DNA of 64,000 bases from Streptomyces indicus (GCF_900100315.1 NZ_FNFF01000001.1:434001-498000), one strand, 5' to 3'; positions 26,171 to 35,090 are shown, counted from the first letter of the stretch. Made by a program: numbers and translations. The notes: generated from the sequence alone by a model not told the origin.

Positions 26171-26182
26171 TGGTCTGGACCA
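26171..26182 (-). promoter_or_regulatory. DasR-type operator (dre) upstream of the chitinase gene
   Basis: TGGTC-TG-GACCA: perfect 5-bp arms matching the DasR consensus TGGTCTAGACCA except for one central base. DasR, a GntR regulator responding to glucosamine-6-phosphate, controls chitinase genes in Streptomyces. The placement 73 bp before the start is normal for such sites. Confidence 0.65.
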
Positions 26183-26209
26183 TGCGGGGTCAAGGGTGCG
26201 TGCGCAACG

Positions 26210-26980
26210 TCAGGGGGTGGGGATGCCCGCGGGACCGCGTCCGGGGCGCCCGAACTCGACCGGAACGCCCGGGGACCACAGCACACTGACCGGCGGTCCG
26301 ACGGGACGCGGCAGCCCGGCCGCCTCGATCAACTCCTCTTCGCATACGAGCAGTTCGGCGCGGTGCAGCGGCCAGCGCGGGTGGCGGTTGGGCAGGTAGC
26401 GGGTGGCCCCGCCGAAGAAGGCGCTGTGCAGGCCCCAGCGTGCGGTGAGGAAGTGCTCGAGCTCGCTCGGCTCCTCGACCGGGGCGCCGATCCGCAGCGC
26501 GACGCGGCTGCTCGCGCCCCGCGGACCGGGCCACCGCCGGCGGCTCTCGTACGCGACCGCGTCGCCGTCCCTGCGGACGGACATCTTCGACCAGAGGTAG
26601 GGCAGCCCGAAGGCCGCACGGCCGACCGTCACCGGGATCAGCCGCGAGGCGTCGAGGCTGCGGAAGACCACGCCGCGCCGGCCGCGCTCGTCCACCGAGT
26701 ACAGGCGCACGTTGGTCTCGGGGAAGGACCCGAGGTACGGGACGCCGGGCAGCCGGAACCAGCCGACGCGGTGCATACGGAAGGCCACGAGCCCGACGTA
26801 CGTGAGTCCGTCCAGCGTGTCGGGGACGGTGCCCGCGGGCAGCAGCGGCGCGACCTGGGCGGGGTCGGCCGCCCAGTGCACGAACGCGAGGTCGAGCCAG
26901 GACTGGGTGAGCAGGGCGCGGGCCGGGTGGCCGGGCGGGTCGGCGCTGATCGGCTCGGGGCGGGCGGGCGTGTACGTCAC
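26210..26980 (-). CDS. DUF2071 (YqjF-like) family protein
   Basis: A 256-residue protein of the DUF2071 family. Recognised by LTQSWLDLAFVHWAADPAQVAPLLPAGT near the N-terminus, GSFPETNVRLYS in the middle and FLTARWGLHSAF toward the end. The fold is related to acetoacetate decarboxylase-like proteins, but the function is not established. It stands alone between the chitinase promoter and the POT-transporter leader. The start ATG 26980 has no strong ribosome site. Confidence 0.8.
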   Translation of the reverse strand: MTYTPARPEPISADPPGHPARALLTQSWLDLAFVHWAADPAQVAPLLPAGTVPDTLDGLTYVGLVAFRMHRVGWFRLPGVPYLGSFPETNVRLYSVDERGRRGVVFRSLDASRLIPVTVGRAAFGLPYLWSKMSVRRDGDAVAYESRRRWPGPRGASSRVALRIGAPVEEPSELEHFLTARWGLHSAFFGGATRYLPNRHPRWPLHRAELLVCEEELIEAAGLPRPVGPPVSVLWSPGVPVEFGRPGRGPAGIPTP

Positions 26981-27351
26981 CCGGGCAGGGTCGCAGACCG
27001 GCCGGCCGCGGTGCCGGGCGGGCCGCGCTCGGGCGCCTCCGGCGCGGGCCGCAGTCGGACGCGGCGTCGGCGCGGACCCGGCCGGGGCGCCCGTACTTTC
27101 GGCCGATGCCCTTATGTTCCGCGTATGGACAAAGGGCTCTTAAGCCCTGCTCACAGGGCCGTCACAGTGGAAAGCAGTGACTGACCTGTAGGCCGGGTCC
27201 GCGGTGCAAGGGCGCGTCGCGGGCGTGGATCCCGTCGGACACGGACCCGCGCATCCCCCGGCATCGGGAAGCGGGACCGGACGGCGGTGCCGGCCACCCA
27301 CCCGGGCGCGCGACGGCTCTGCGCGCGCCTCGACCCCTCGAGGAACGCCCC
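26981..27351. other. 371-bp non-coding divergent region upstream of the POT transporter
   Basis: No credible gene. It contains a small inverted repeat AGGGCT-CTTA-AGCCCT at 27133-27148 in an otherwise AT-richer patch (27105-27180), likely part of the POT-gene promoter. The last 40 bp contain GAGGAACGCCCC before the ATG at 27352. Confidence 0.5.
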
Positions 27352-28881
27352 ATGGCGACCAGCCTGCCCCTGGCCCCCGCACCCGCCCCGGAGCACCGAC
27401 CCGGCGGCAAGACCTTCTTCGGCCACCCGCGCGGACTTGCCACGCTCTTCATGACCGAGATGTGGGAGCGCTTCAGCTTCTACGGCATGCGCGCGCTGCT
27501 CCCGCTGTACCTGATCTCCGGCGGCGCGGACGCCGCTAAGGGCATGCAGGGCGGCGGGCTCGGGATGACCCTCGCGAGCGAGGCCGCGATCTTCGCGCTC
27601 TACTCCGGCCTGGTCTACCTCCTGACGCTGCCCGGCGGCTGGTTCGGCGACCGGGTCTGGGGTCCCCGCAGAACCGTCACCATCGCGGCCGTGGCCATCA
27701 TGGCGGGCCATCTGCTGCTCGCCGTGCCGGGCGCCCCCACGTTCTTCGCCGGACTCGCGCTGGTCGCGATCGGCTCGGGCCTGCTCAAGGCCAACATCTC
27801 GACGATGGTCGGGCATCTCTACGACGGCCCGGACGACCCGCGCCGCGACGGCGGCTTCACGGTGTTCTACATGGGCATCAACCTCGGCGGTCTGCTCGCG
27901 CCGCTGGCCATCGGCACCGTCGGCGAGACCGTCAGCTGGCACCTCGGCTTCGCGCTCGCGGCGGTCGGCATGGGCCTCGGCCTCGTCCAGTTCCTGCTCG
28001 GCACCCGCCATCTCAGCGCGGCCTCGAACGTGGTGCCCAAGCCGCTGAGCGCCGCCGAGCGCCGCAGCGTGACGGTCAAGTCGCTGCTCGCGCTGGCCTG
28101 TGCCGCGGCGCTGTACCTCGTCGTCGGGACGGCAGGCACCATCACCGAGAAGTGGCTGACCGTGCCGCTGGCCGCGCTCGGGATCCTCGTCCCCGTGCTG
28201 CTCTTCGTCCGCATCAAGCGGGACCGCTCCCTGACCAGGATCGAGCAGTCGCGGATGTCCGGCTACATCTGGTTCTTCGTGGCCGCGACCGTGTTCTGGG
28301 CGATCTACGACCAGGGCTCGTACACGATGGCCACCTTCGCCGGCGACTCGGCGCAGAACAGCGTGCTCGGCTGGGAGTTCCCCGTCTCCTGGTACCAGTC
28401 GGTGAACCCGGTCCTGATCATGGCGCTCGCCCCGGTGGTCGCGAGCGCGTGGCTGTGGCTGAACCGCCGCGGCAAGGAGCCGAGCACCATCGTGAAGTTC
28501 GTCTGGGGCCTGGTGCTCGCGGGGATCTCGTTCTTCGTGTTCCTGATCCCGATGACCACCGCGGCCGGCGGTCACAAGGCCGCGGCGATGTGGCTCGTGG
28601 CGATCTACTTCGTGCAGACGGTCGGCGAGCTGTGCCTGTCGCCGGTGGGCCTGTCCCTGACGACCAAGATGTCGCCGGCGAAGTACGCCTCGCAGATGAT
28701 GGGCGCGTTCTTCCTCGCGGCCACCGCGGGCGACTCGATCATGTCGCTGCTCAGCACCTACGGGGTGAACCTGGACAGCCGGGGCGTGGTGGGCGCCGAG
28801 GCCGCCGTGGCGGTGGTCGCGGGCCTCGCCATCTGGGTGTGCCGCGGGCGGGTGCAGCGCCTGATGGGCGGCATCAACTGA
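27352..28881 (+). CDS. POT/PTR2-family proton-coupled di/tripeptide transporter
   Basis: A 509-residue MFS-type transporter with about 12-14 membrane segments. The family signature ExxERFxYYG is present as TEMWERFSFYGMRALLPLYL; a second PTR2 motif region reads FTVFYMGINLGGLLAP. The protein takes up small peptides with protons. The ATG at 27352 has GAGGAACG upstream. A very strong palindrome (28915-28944) ends the transcript and separates it from the convergent GAPDH gene. Confidence 0.93.
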   Translation: MATSLPLAPAPAPEHRPGGKTFFGHPRGLATLFMTEMWERFSFYGMRALLPLYLISGGADAAKGMQGGGLGMTLASEAAIFALYSGLVYLLTLPGGWFGDRVWGPRRTVTIAAVAIMAGHLLLAVPGAPTFFAGLALVAIGSGLLKANISTMVGHLYDGPDDPRRDGGFTVFYMGINLGGLLAPLAIGTVGETVSWHLGFALAAVGMGLGLVQFLLGTRHLSAASNVVPKPLSAAERRSVTVKSLLALACAAALYLVVGTAGTITEKWLTVPLAALGILVPVLLFVRIKRDRSLTRIEQSRMSGYIWFFVAATVFWAIYDQGSYTMATFAGDSAQNSVLGWEFPVSWYQSVNPVLIMALAPVVASAWLWLNRRGKEPSTIVKFVWGLVLAGISFFVFLIPMTTAAGGHKAAAMWLVAIYFVQTVGELCLSPVGLSLTTKMSPAKYASQMMGAFFLAATAGDSIMSLLSTYGVNLDSRGVVGAEAAVAVVAGLAIWVCRGRVQRLMGGIN

Positions 28882-28914
28882 CCCTGCCCGGACGGCAACG
28901 GGCAGCACGGCGAA

Positions 28915-28944
28915 GGGCCGTCGCACCCGCGGGTGCGACGGCCC
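28915..28944. terminator. Perfect 30-bp palindrome between POT transporter and GAPDH genes
   Basis: The sequence reads the same on both strands from GGGCCGTCGCACCC to GGGTGCGACGGCCC with a central GC. It would form a 13-14 bp stem and serves convergent genes on both sides. Confidence 0.8.
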
Positions 28945-28963
28945 TCCCTGTCCGTACGGATCG

Positions 28964-28999
28964 GACGGACCAGACGGATCAGACGGATCAGACAGATCA
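28964..28999 (-). repeat. Four 9-bp tandem repeats carrying the GAPDH stop codon
   Basis: Units of gacggatca-type sequence at 28964-28972, 28973-28981, 28982-28990 and 28991-28999. On the minus strand each reads TGA-TCy-GTC (the most distal unit has TGG). The GAPDH stop at 28997-28999 is therefore followed by in-frame TGA codons at 28988 and 28979. Confidence 0.85.
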
Positions 29000-30451
29000 G
29001 ACGGCCGGAGCCGGGTACGTCGGGTACTCGACGCCCGAGACGTGCTGCACGACCCGGATCACCTGGCACGAGTAGCCGAACTCGTTGTCGTACCAGAGGT
29101 AGAGGATCGCGTTGTCGCCCTCGACCTTGGTGGCGCCGGCGTCCACGATCGAGGCGTGGCGCGAGCCGATGAAGTCGCTGGAGACCGCGTCCGGCGTGGA
29201 GATGAAGTCGATCTGGCGGCGCAGCGGCGAGGTCAGCGAGACCTCGCGCAGGTGGTCGAGGACCTCCTCGCGGGTGGTCTCGCGGGCCAGCTGCAGGTTC
29301 AGGATCGCGATCGACACGTCCGGCACGGGCACGCGGATCGAGGAGCCGGTGATGTGCGCCTTGAGGTCGGGCAGCGCCTTGGAGACGGCCGAGGCGGCAC
29401 CGGTCTCGGTGATCACCATGTTGAGCGGCGCGGAGCGGCCGCGGCGGTCGGCCTTGTGGTAGTTGTCCAGGAGGTTCTGGTCGTTGGTGAACGAGTGGAC
29501 CGTCTCCACGTGGCCGCGCAGGACCCCGTACTCGTCGTCCATCGCCTTGAGCGGCGGGACGATCGCGTTGGTGGTGCAGGAGGCGCAGGAGATGATCTGC
29601 TCGTCCGGCTTGAGGCTGTCGTGGTTGACGCCGTGCACGATGTTCGGGACGTCGCCCTTGCCGGGGGCGGTCAGGACGACCTTGTCGACGCCGGGACGCA
29701 GGTGCTGCGAGAGGCCCTCGCGGTCGCGCCACTTGCCGGTGTTGTCGATGAGGATGGCGTCCTTGATGCCGTACGCGGTGTAGTCGACCTCGGAGGGGTC
29801 GTTCGCGTAGATCACCTTGATCTCGTTGCCGTTGGCGGTGATCGTGCTGTTCGCCTCGTCGACGGTGATCGTGCCCTGGAACTGGCCGTGGATCGAGTCG
29901 CGGCGGAGCAGCGAGGCGCGCTTGACGAGGTCGTCGGCGGCCCGGCCACCGCCGCCGCGGACCACGATGGCGCGCAGGCGCAGACCGTTGCCGGAGCCGG
30001 ACTTCTCGATCAGGAGGCGGGCGACGAGGCGGCCGATGCGGCCGAAGCCGTAGAGCACGACGTCGCGGCCCTCACGGCACTCGATCTTGTTGGCGCCGGT
30101 GGCGCCGGCCACCGCCTCGGCGGTGAACTGCTCGACGCTCAGGCCGCGGTTGTCGGCCCGGTACTCCTCGGCCAGGCGGCCGATGTCGATCTGCGAGGGG
30201 CCGAGGTCCAGCGTGGTCAGGGCCTGGAGGAAGGGCAGCGTCTCGGTGACCGAGAGCTCCTCGCCGGCTATCTGACGCACGAAGCGGTGGGTCTTCAGGA
30301 GGGAGACCACCGACTTGTTCACCAGGGAGCGGCTGTGCAGCAGGACGGTCACGTCCCGCTCGCGGTGCAGCTTCCCGATGAGCGGGATCATCGACTCCGC
30401 GATCTCCTCGCGGTGCTTCCAGTTGGTGAACGAGTCGTCGTTGACAGTCAC
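28997..30451 (-). CDS. gap: Glyceraldehyde-3-phosphate dehydrogenase with N-terminal extension
   Basis: A 484-residue GAPDH. The dehydrogenase part starts near residue 128 with VVLYGFGRIGRLVARLL (NAD site); the catalytic Cys is in SCASCTTNAIVPPLKAM and the C-terminal part has LWYDNEFGYSCQVIRVV. An extra helical region of about 125 residues precedes it, as in the long second GAPDH paralogues of actinobacteria. Glycolytic and gluconeogenic roles are both possible. The start is GTG 30449-30451. The stop codon is inside a 9-bp tandem repeat giving back-up stops. Confidence 0.92.
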   Translation of the reverse strand: MTVNDDSFTNWKHREEIAESMIPLIGKLHRERDVTVLLHSRSLVNKSVVSLLKTHRFVRQIAGEELSVTETLPFLQALTTLDLGPSQIDIGRLAEEYRADNRGLSVEQFTAEAVAGATGANKIECREGRDVVLYGFGRIGRLVARLLIEKSGSGNGLRLRAIVVRGGGGRAADDLVKRASLLRRDSIHGQFQGTITVDEANSTITANGNEIKVIYANDPSEVDYTAYGIKDAILIDNTGKWRDREGLSQHLRPGVDKVVLTAPGKGDVPNIVHGVNHDSLKPDEQIISCASCTTNAIVPPLKAMDDEYGVLRGHVETVHSFTNDQNLLDNYHKADRRGRSAPLNMVITETGAASAVSKALPDLKAHITGSSIRVPVPDVSIAILNLQLARETTREEVLDHLREVSLTSPLRRQIDFISTPDAVSSDFIGSRHASIVDAGATKVEGDNAILYLWYDNEFGYSCQVIRVVQHVSGVEYPTYPAPAV

Positions 30452-30610
30452 AGGGATTTCGCTTTCGAGCTAGGCGGCGCTCATATGCTAACTCCCCCCT
30501 GTTCAGGAGGGTGAAGGGGTGGGTCATCTCACTCCGTGGACTGCCCGGCTCCTGTATATGTGCGGCTTCCGTGACGTTTCGCCGTGCGTACGGGGGTCAC
30601 TACGAGTGGC

Positions 30611-31879
30611 ATGAACGCACTACGACTCCTGAAGAACCCGATGCGGGTCCGCGAGCCCGACCAGACCCTGCCGCTGCTTGCCGACGGCTACCGCTGGCTG
30701 CCCGCGCAGTGGGAGCAGACGGACGGCCCGATGGTGCGTACGCGCCTGATGGGACGGCCCGCGGTGGCCGTGCGCGGCCCCGAGGCGGTGCGCTTCTTCT
30801 ACGAGGAGCCCCGCATCGAGCGGCACGACGCGCTGCCGGGCCCGGTGCTCTCCACACTGTTCGGGCACGGTGCCGTGCACACCCTGGACGGCCGGGACCA
30901 CCAGGTGCGCAAGGCGATGTTCGTGGACCTGCTCAAGGATCCCGACCGGGTCGAGGCGCTGGCCTCGACCGTGGGCGCGGCCTGGGACACCGCGGCCGAG
31001 CAGTGGACCGACGGCCGCCGCGTGGTCCTGTTCGACGAGAGCGCCCGGCTGCTGACCCGGGCCGTGTGCCGGTGGGCCGGGCTCCCGCTCGACGCCTCGC
31101 GGGTGGACGACGTGACCCGCGACCTCGTGGCCATGGTGGACGGCTTCGCGACCGCAGGGCCGCGCCACATCCGGGCCCGGCGGGCCCGCCGCCGCGCCGA
31201 GCAGGGCCTGATGCGGCTCGTCACCCGGATCCGTACCGGCGAACGCAAGGCCGACCCCGGATCGGTGCTGGACGCCGTGGTCCACCACCAAGGCGCCGAC
31301 GGCCTGCTCATCGACACGCACACCACCGCGGTCGAACTGCTCAACATCCTGCGCCCGACCGTGGCGATCAGCTGGTTCGTCGCCTTCGCCGGGCACGCGC
31401 TGCACGAGTGGCCGGACCAGAAGCGGCTGCTGCGCGAAGGCGGCGAGGAGTACGCGCGGGCCTTCGCGCACGAAGTGCGGCGGCACTATCCCTTCGCGCC
31501 GTTCGTCGCGGGCGTGGCCCAGGAGGAGCTGCACCACCGCGGTGAGCCCATCGAGGCGGGCACGCTCGTGCTGCTCGACCTGTACGGCCACGACCACGAC
31601 GCGGAGCTCTGGGTGCGCCCGGACGACTTCGACCCCGGGCGCTTCACCGGCCGTACGCCGGAGCGCGACGAGCTGATCCCGCAGGGCGGCGGCGACGCCT
31701 CGGCCGGCCACCGCTGCCCCGGCGAGGACATCACGGTCCGGCTGCTCGGGCTGCTGTCCCTGCGCCTGGCCCGGCTGGAGTACCGGATGCCCGCGCAGGA
31801 CCTGCGGATCCCGCTGGAGCGGATCCCCACGCGGCCGAAGAGCGGGGTCGTCCTGGGGGACGTGCGGTACGGGGATTGA
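30611..31879 (+). CDS. CYP152-family P450 peroxygenase with OleT-like active-site residues
   Basis: A 422-residue P450 that should use H2O2 on fatty acids. The heme ligand is Cys369 in GGGDASAGHRCPGEDITV. The family-specific Arg-Pro pair (Arg248-Pro249 in NILRPTVAIS) binds the substrate carboxylate. Phe84 and His90 in LFGHGAVHTLDG align with Phe79 and His85 of OleT(JE), a CYP152 fatty-acid decarboxylase of the same length, whereas BSbeta-type hydroxylases have Gln there. ATG 30611 is chosen as the start of the conserved region; an in-frame upstream start exists at 30584. No ferredoxin genes are adjacent, as expected for a peroxygenase. Alkene formation versus alpha/beta-hydroxylation is undecided. 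Confidence 0.87.
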   Translation: MNALRLLKNPMRVREPDQTLPLLADGYRWLPAQWEQTDGPMVRTRLMGRPAVAVRGPEAVRFFYEEPRIERHDALPGPVLSTLFGHGAVHTLDGRDHQVRKAMFVDLLKDPDRVEALASTVGAAWDTAAEQWTDGRRVVLFDESARLLTRAVCRWAGLPLDASRVDDVTRDLVAMVDGFATAGPRHIRARRARRRAEQGLMRLVTRIRTGERKADPGSVLDAVVHHQGADGLLIDTHTTAVELLNILRPTVAISWFVAFAGHALHEWPDQKRLLREGGEEYARAFAHEVRRHYPFAPFVAGVAQEELHHRGEPIEAGTLVLLDLYGHDHDAELWVRPDDFDPGRFTGRTPERDELIPQGGGDASAGHRCPGEDITVRLLGLLSLRLARLEYRMPAQDLRIPLERIPTRPKSGVVLGDVRYGD

Positions 31880-31985
31880 GGCGCCACTCGGGGCTCACGG
31901 CCGCCTCAATCCCCGTACAGGGGCAGTCTCGGGGCTCACGGCCGCCTCAATCCCCGTACAGGGGCAGTCGCCGTACAGGGGCAGT
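31867..31985 (+). repeat. Hairpin over the P450 stop codon plus 41-bp tandem repeats
   Basis: GTACGGGGATTGAGGCG (31867-31883, including the TGA stop at 31877-31879) is the exact reverse complement of 31902-31918, giving a 17-bp stem. The downstream arm lies within a 41-bp unit (31888-31928) that is perfectly duplicated at 31929-31969 and partly again at 31971-31985. The second arm copy (31943-31959) could pair with the gene end instead. It probably terminates both this gene and the convergent one at 32005. Confidence 0.85.
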
Positions 31986-32004
31986 CCCCGTACCGAGGTC
32001 CTGC

Positions 32005-33813
32005 TCACTTCCCGTCGCCCTCGCGGTGCCGTGAGCCGGGCAGCATCTCCTGGACCTTCGCCTTGAAGCCCTGCCGGATCATCCCGGTGCGGTCGCTGTC
32101 TCCCTTCAGGATGGAGACGGCGGCCGCCTCGATCTGGTCGAGGGTGGCGTGCGGCGGGATCGGCGGCACGGCCGGGTCGGTGCGGAAGTCGAGCACGTAC
32201 GGGCGGTCGGCGGCGAGCGCGTGCTGCCAGGCGCCCTCCACGTCGGCGGGCTTCTCGATCCGTGCGCCCGCGAGACCGAGGGAGCGGGCGAAGTCGGCGT
32301 AGGCCACGTCCGGGAGCGCCTGCGAGGGCAGGAACTGCGGGGCACCGGTCATCGCCCGCATCTCCCAGGTCACCTGGTTCAGATCCTGATTGTTGAGCAC
32401 CGCGACGACCAGGCGCGGATCGCTCCACTGCTCCCAGTACTTGGCGACGGTGATGAGTTCGGCAAGTCCGTTCATCTGCATCGCCCCGTCGCCGACCAGG
32501 GCGATCGCGGGGCGGTCAGGGTGGGCGAACTTCGCGCCGATCACATACGGGACGCCGCAGCCCATGGTCGCGAGCGTGCCCGACAGGGAGCCGCGCATCT
32601 CTCCGCGCAGCCGCAGGTGGCGGGCGTACCAGTTGGCCGCCGAGCCGGAGTCGGCGGTGAGGATCACGTCCTCGGGCAGCTGCGCGTCGAGGGCGTGCAC
32701 CACGTACTCGGGGTTGACGGGATCGGCCTCGACGGCGGCGCGCCGCTCCATCACCTCCCACCAGCGGGCCGTGTCCTTCTCGATCTTCCTGCGCCACTTG
32801 CCCGGCTTCTTCGGGGTGAGCTTCGGCAGCAGCCGGATGAGGGTCTCGCGTGCGTCGCCGACGAGGTTGATCTCGAAGGGGTAGCGCAGACCGACCATGA
32901 ACGGGTCGATGTCGATCTGCACCGCGCGGGCCTGCCCGAACTCCGGCAGGAACTGGGTGTACGGGAAGCTCGAACCGATCACGAGGAGGGTGTCGCACTC
33001 CTGCATCAGCTCGTAGCTGGGACGGGTGCCGAGCAGTCCGATCGCGCCCGTGACATACGGCAGGTCGTCCGGCAGCGCGTCCTTGCCGAGCAGCGCCTTG
33101 GCGACCCCGGCCTGGAGCAACTCGGCCGTCTCCATGACCTGTTCGCGTGCCCCGCGCGCACCCTGGCCGATGAGGATCGCGGTCTTCTCGCCCGCGTTCA
33201 GGAGCTCGGCGGCCCGCTCGAGGTCCTCGTCGGCGGGCACCGGCGCGTACCGGGACACACCGAGGCTGGACGGCACCATTTTGAAGGCGTGCTCGGGTGC
33301 CTCGTACTCGAGTTCCTGGACGTCCGCCGGGATGATCAGGGCCGTCACGGTGCGCTTGGCGCGGGCGGTGCGCAGCGCCCGGTCGAGGGCGTTGGGCAGC
33401 TGCTGCGGCACGTTGACGACCTCGCAGTAGTCGCTCGCCACATCCTTGAAGAGCGAGTGCAGATCGACTTCCTGCTGGTACGAGCCGCCCATCGCGCTGC
33501 GGTTGGTCTGCCCGACGATCGCCACGACCGGCACATGGTCGAGCTTGGCGTCGTAGAGCCCGTTGAGGAGGTGGATGGCGCCGGGCCCCGAGGTGGCCGC
33601 GCACACACCGACCCGGCCGGTGAACTTGGCGTATCCGACGGCCTCGAACGCGGACATCTCCTCGTGCCGCGACTGGATGAACACGGGCTTGTTGTCGGCA
33701 CGTCCCCAGGCGGCGAGCAGTCCGTTGATGCCGTCCCCCGGGTAGGCGAAGACATACTCGACGTCCCAGGCGCGCAGGCGCTGCAGGATGTGGTCGGAGA
33801 CCTTCGTGGACAC
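32005..33813 (-). CDS. ThDP-dependent pyruvate oxidase/dehydrogenase-like enzyme (PoxB family)
   Basis: A 602-residue thiamine-diphosphate enzyme. The N-terminal domain has VFAYPGDGINGLLAA and SRHEEMSAFEAVGYAKFTG with the ThDP-activating Glu; the C-terminal cofactor domain has GDGAMQMNGLAELIT ending in LNNQDLNQ. It resembles pyruvate dehydrogenase (quinone)/pyruvate oxidase rather than acetolactate synthase, and would convert pyruvate to acetate with a membrane or oxygen acceptor. It is a monocistronic leftward gene; 231 bp separate it from the divergent ppx gene, with no other recognisable feature. Confidence 0.9.
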   Translation of the reverse strand: MSTKVSDHILQRLRAWDVEYVFAYPGDGINGLLAAWGRADNKPVFIQSRHEEMSAFEAVGYAKFTGRVGVCAATSGPGAIHLLNGLYDAKLDHVPVVAIVGQTNRSAMGGSYQQEVDLHSLFKDVASDYCEVVNVPQQLPNALDRALRTARAKRTVTALIIPADVQELEYEAPEHAFKMVPSSLGVSRYAPVPADEDLERAAELLNAGEKTAILIGQGARGAREQVMETAELLQAGVAKALLGKDALPDDLPYVTGAIGLLGTRPSYELMQECDTLLVIGSSFPYTQFLPEFGQARAVQIDIDPFMVGLRYPFEINLVGDARETLIRLLPKLTPKKPGKWRRKIEKDTARWWEVMERRAAVEADPVNPEYVVHALDAQLPEDVILTADSGSAANWYARHLRLRGEMRGSLSGTLATMGCGVPYVIGAKFAHPDRPAIALVGDGAMQMNGLAELITVAKYWEQWSDPRLVVAVLNNQDLNQVTWEMRAMTGAPQFLPSQALPDVAYADFARSLGLAGARIEKPADVEGAWQHALAADRPYVLDFRTDPAVPPIPPHATLDQIEAAAVSILKGDSDRTGMIRQGFKAKVQEMLPGSRHREGDGK

Positions 33814-34044
33814 GGCGGAACCTTTCGTGAGAGGGGCTGCGGGTCAGGTGCGGCGGCGCGCGGAACGGTCGGGGCGCGCGGAACCGCTGCCGCGTGCGCC
33901 GGGGTTCGCGGTGCCTCTCGGCGCGGTGTCCCCGCGCGTGCCCCTGCTGGTCCTTGCCGGGTGCGTCGTCGCCGGTTACCCCGCAGCGCCGTCCTCATAC
34001 GCGCGACCGGCCTATTCCGCGCCGCCGCGGGTACCCGTGGGGGC

Positions 34045-35049
34045 ATGCGAACCGGGGTGATCGACGTGGGGTCCAACACGGTGCGGCTGATGGTCGCGGA
34101 CGTGGAGGGCGGTGCACCGCTGCCGGTGCACACGGCGAAGGTGCGGCTGCGCCTGGCCGAACAGCTGGGCAAGGACCGGGAGTTACCGCGCACGGCGGTG
34201 GCCGCGCTCACCGAGGCGGTCACCTCGGTGCGGGAGCAGAGTGTGCGCTGGGGCGCTCCGGAACCGTTCGCCTTCGCGACGGCGGTGGTGCGGGACGCAC
34301 CCAACCGCTCCGAGGTCCTGCAGTCCGTTCTCCACGATACCGGCGTCCGTCTGCATGTGCTGCCGGGCGAGGTGGAGGCGGAGCTGACGTTCCTCGGGGC
34401 CCGGCGGTGGATGGGCTGGCGGGCCGGGCCGCTCGGCATGCTCGACATCGGCGGCGGATCGCTCGAGGTGGCCGTGGGGCGCGGGCGGCTGCCGGACTTC
34501 GCGGTGTCGCTGCCGCTCGAGGCGGGCCGGCTCACGCGCGAGTACCTGGACGGGGAGGACCCGCCGTCGAAGAAGGCGCTGCGGGCGCTGCGCCGGGCGA
34601 TCCGCCACCAGCTGCGCGATGTGGCGGCGCGGGTGCGCTGGGAGGGACCGCGCACGACGATCGCGGCCTCCCGCACCTTCCAGCAGCTGGCCCGCCTGTG
34701 CGGAGCGCCGCCGGGCCGCCGCGGCCCGTTCGCGCCGCGTGAGCTGCGGCGCGACGACCTCGGCGAGGCGGTCCAGCGGCTCGCCGCGCTGCCCTCGTCC
34801 GGCCGGGCCAAGCTGCGCGGCATCTCGGCCGCGCGGGCCCCGCAGTCCCTGGCGGGGGCGCTCGTCGCGCACACGGTCATGGAGCTGACCGGGATCGCGA
34901 AGGTCACCATCTGCCCGTGGGCCGTCCGGGAGGGGATCCTGCTGCGCCTGATGGAGGACGGCGCGAGCTGGTGGCCTTCCGCGCCCGACCTGGAGCTCGA
35001 CGAACCGGCGCGGCGCCGGTCGGAGTTGCGGCTCGCGCTGCCCAAGTGA
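34045..35049 (+). CDS. ppx: Exopolyphosphatase / GppA phosphatase family protein with a TTA codon
   Basis: A 334-residue Ppx/GppA enzyme that hydrolyses polyphosphate or pppGpp. The phosphate-1 motif is DVGSNTVRLMVADV at residues 7-20 and the second motif is LDIGGGSLEVAV. ATG 34045 begins the conserved fold. Codon 47 (34183-34185) is TTA, the Leu codon read by the developmentally controlled bldA tRNA in Streptomyces; I found no other in-frame TTA in the window. Translation may thus be limited to late growth. Short 26-bp repeats follow the gene. Confidence 0.9.
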   Translation: MRTGVIDVGSNTVRLMVADVEGGAPLPVHTAKVRLRLAEQLGKDRELPRTAVAALTEAVTSVREQSVRWGAPEPFAFATAVVRDAPNRSEVLQSVLHDTGVRLHVLPGEVEAELTFLGARRWMGWRAGPLGMLDIGGGSLEVAVGRGRLPDFAVSLPLEAGRLTREYLDGEDPPSKKALRALRRAIRHQLRDVAARVRWEGPRTTIAASRTFQQLARLCGAPPGRRGPFAPRELRRDDLGEAVQRLAALPSSGRAKLRGISAARAPQSLAGALVAHTVMELTGIAKVTICPWAVREGILLRLMEDGASWWPSAPDLELDEPARRRSELRLALPK

Positions 35050-35090
35050 GGTCACTGGAGGGGTAGTTGATGGTCCGCCGCGAGAGCGGA

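Noticed and set aside
31888..31969. Phage or element attachment sites (direct repeats)
   Set aside because: The two copies are adjacent with nothing between them; no integrase or tRNA gene is near.
32149..34044. Rightward open frame continuing upstream of ppx over the pyruvate oxidase-like gene
   Set aside because: Only the part from 34045 shows Ppx similarity; the rest is an antisense shadow.
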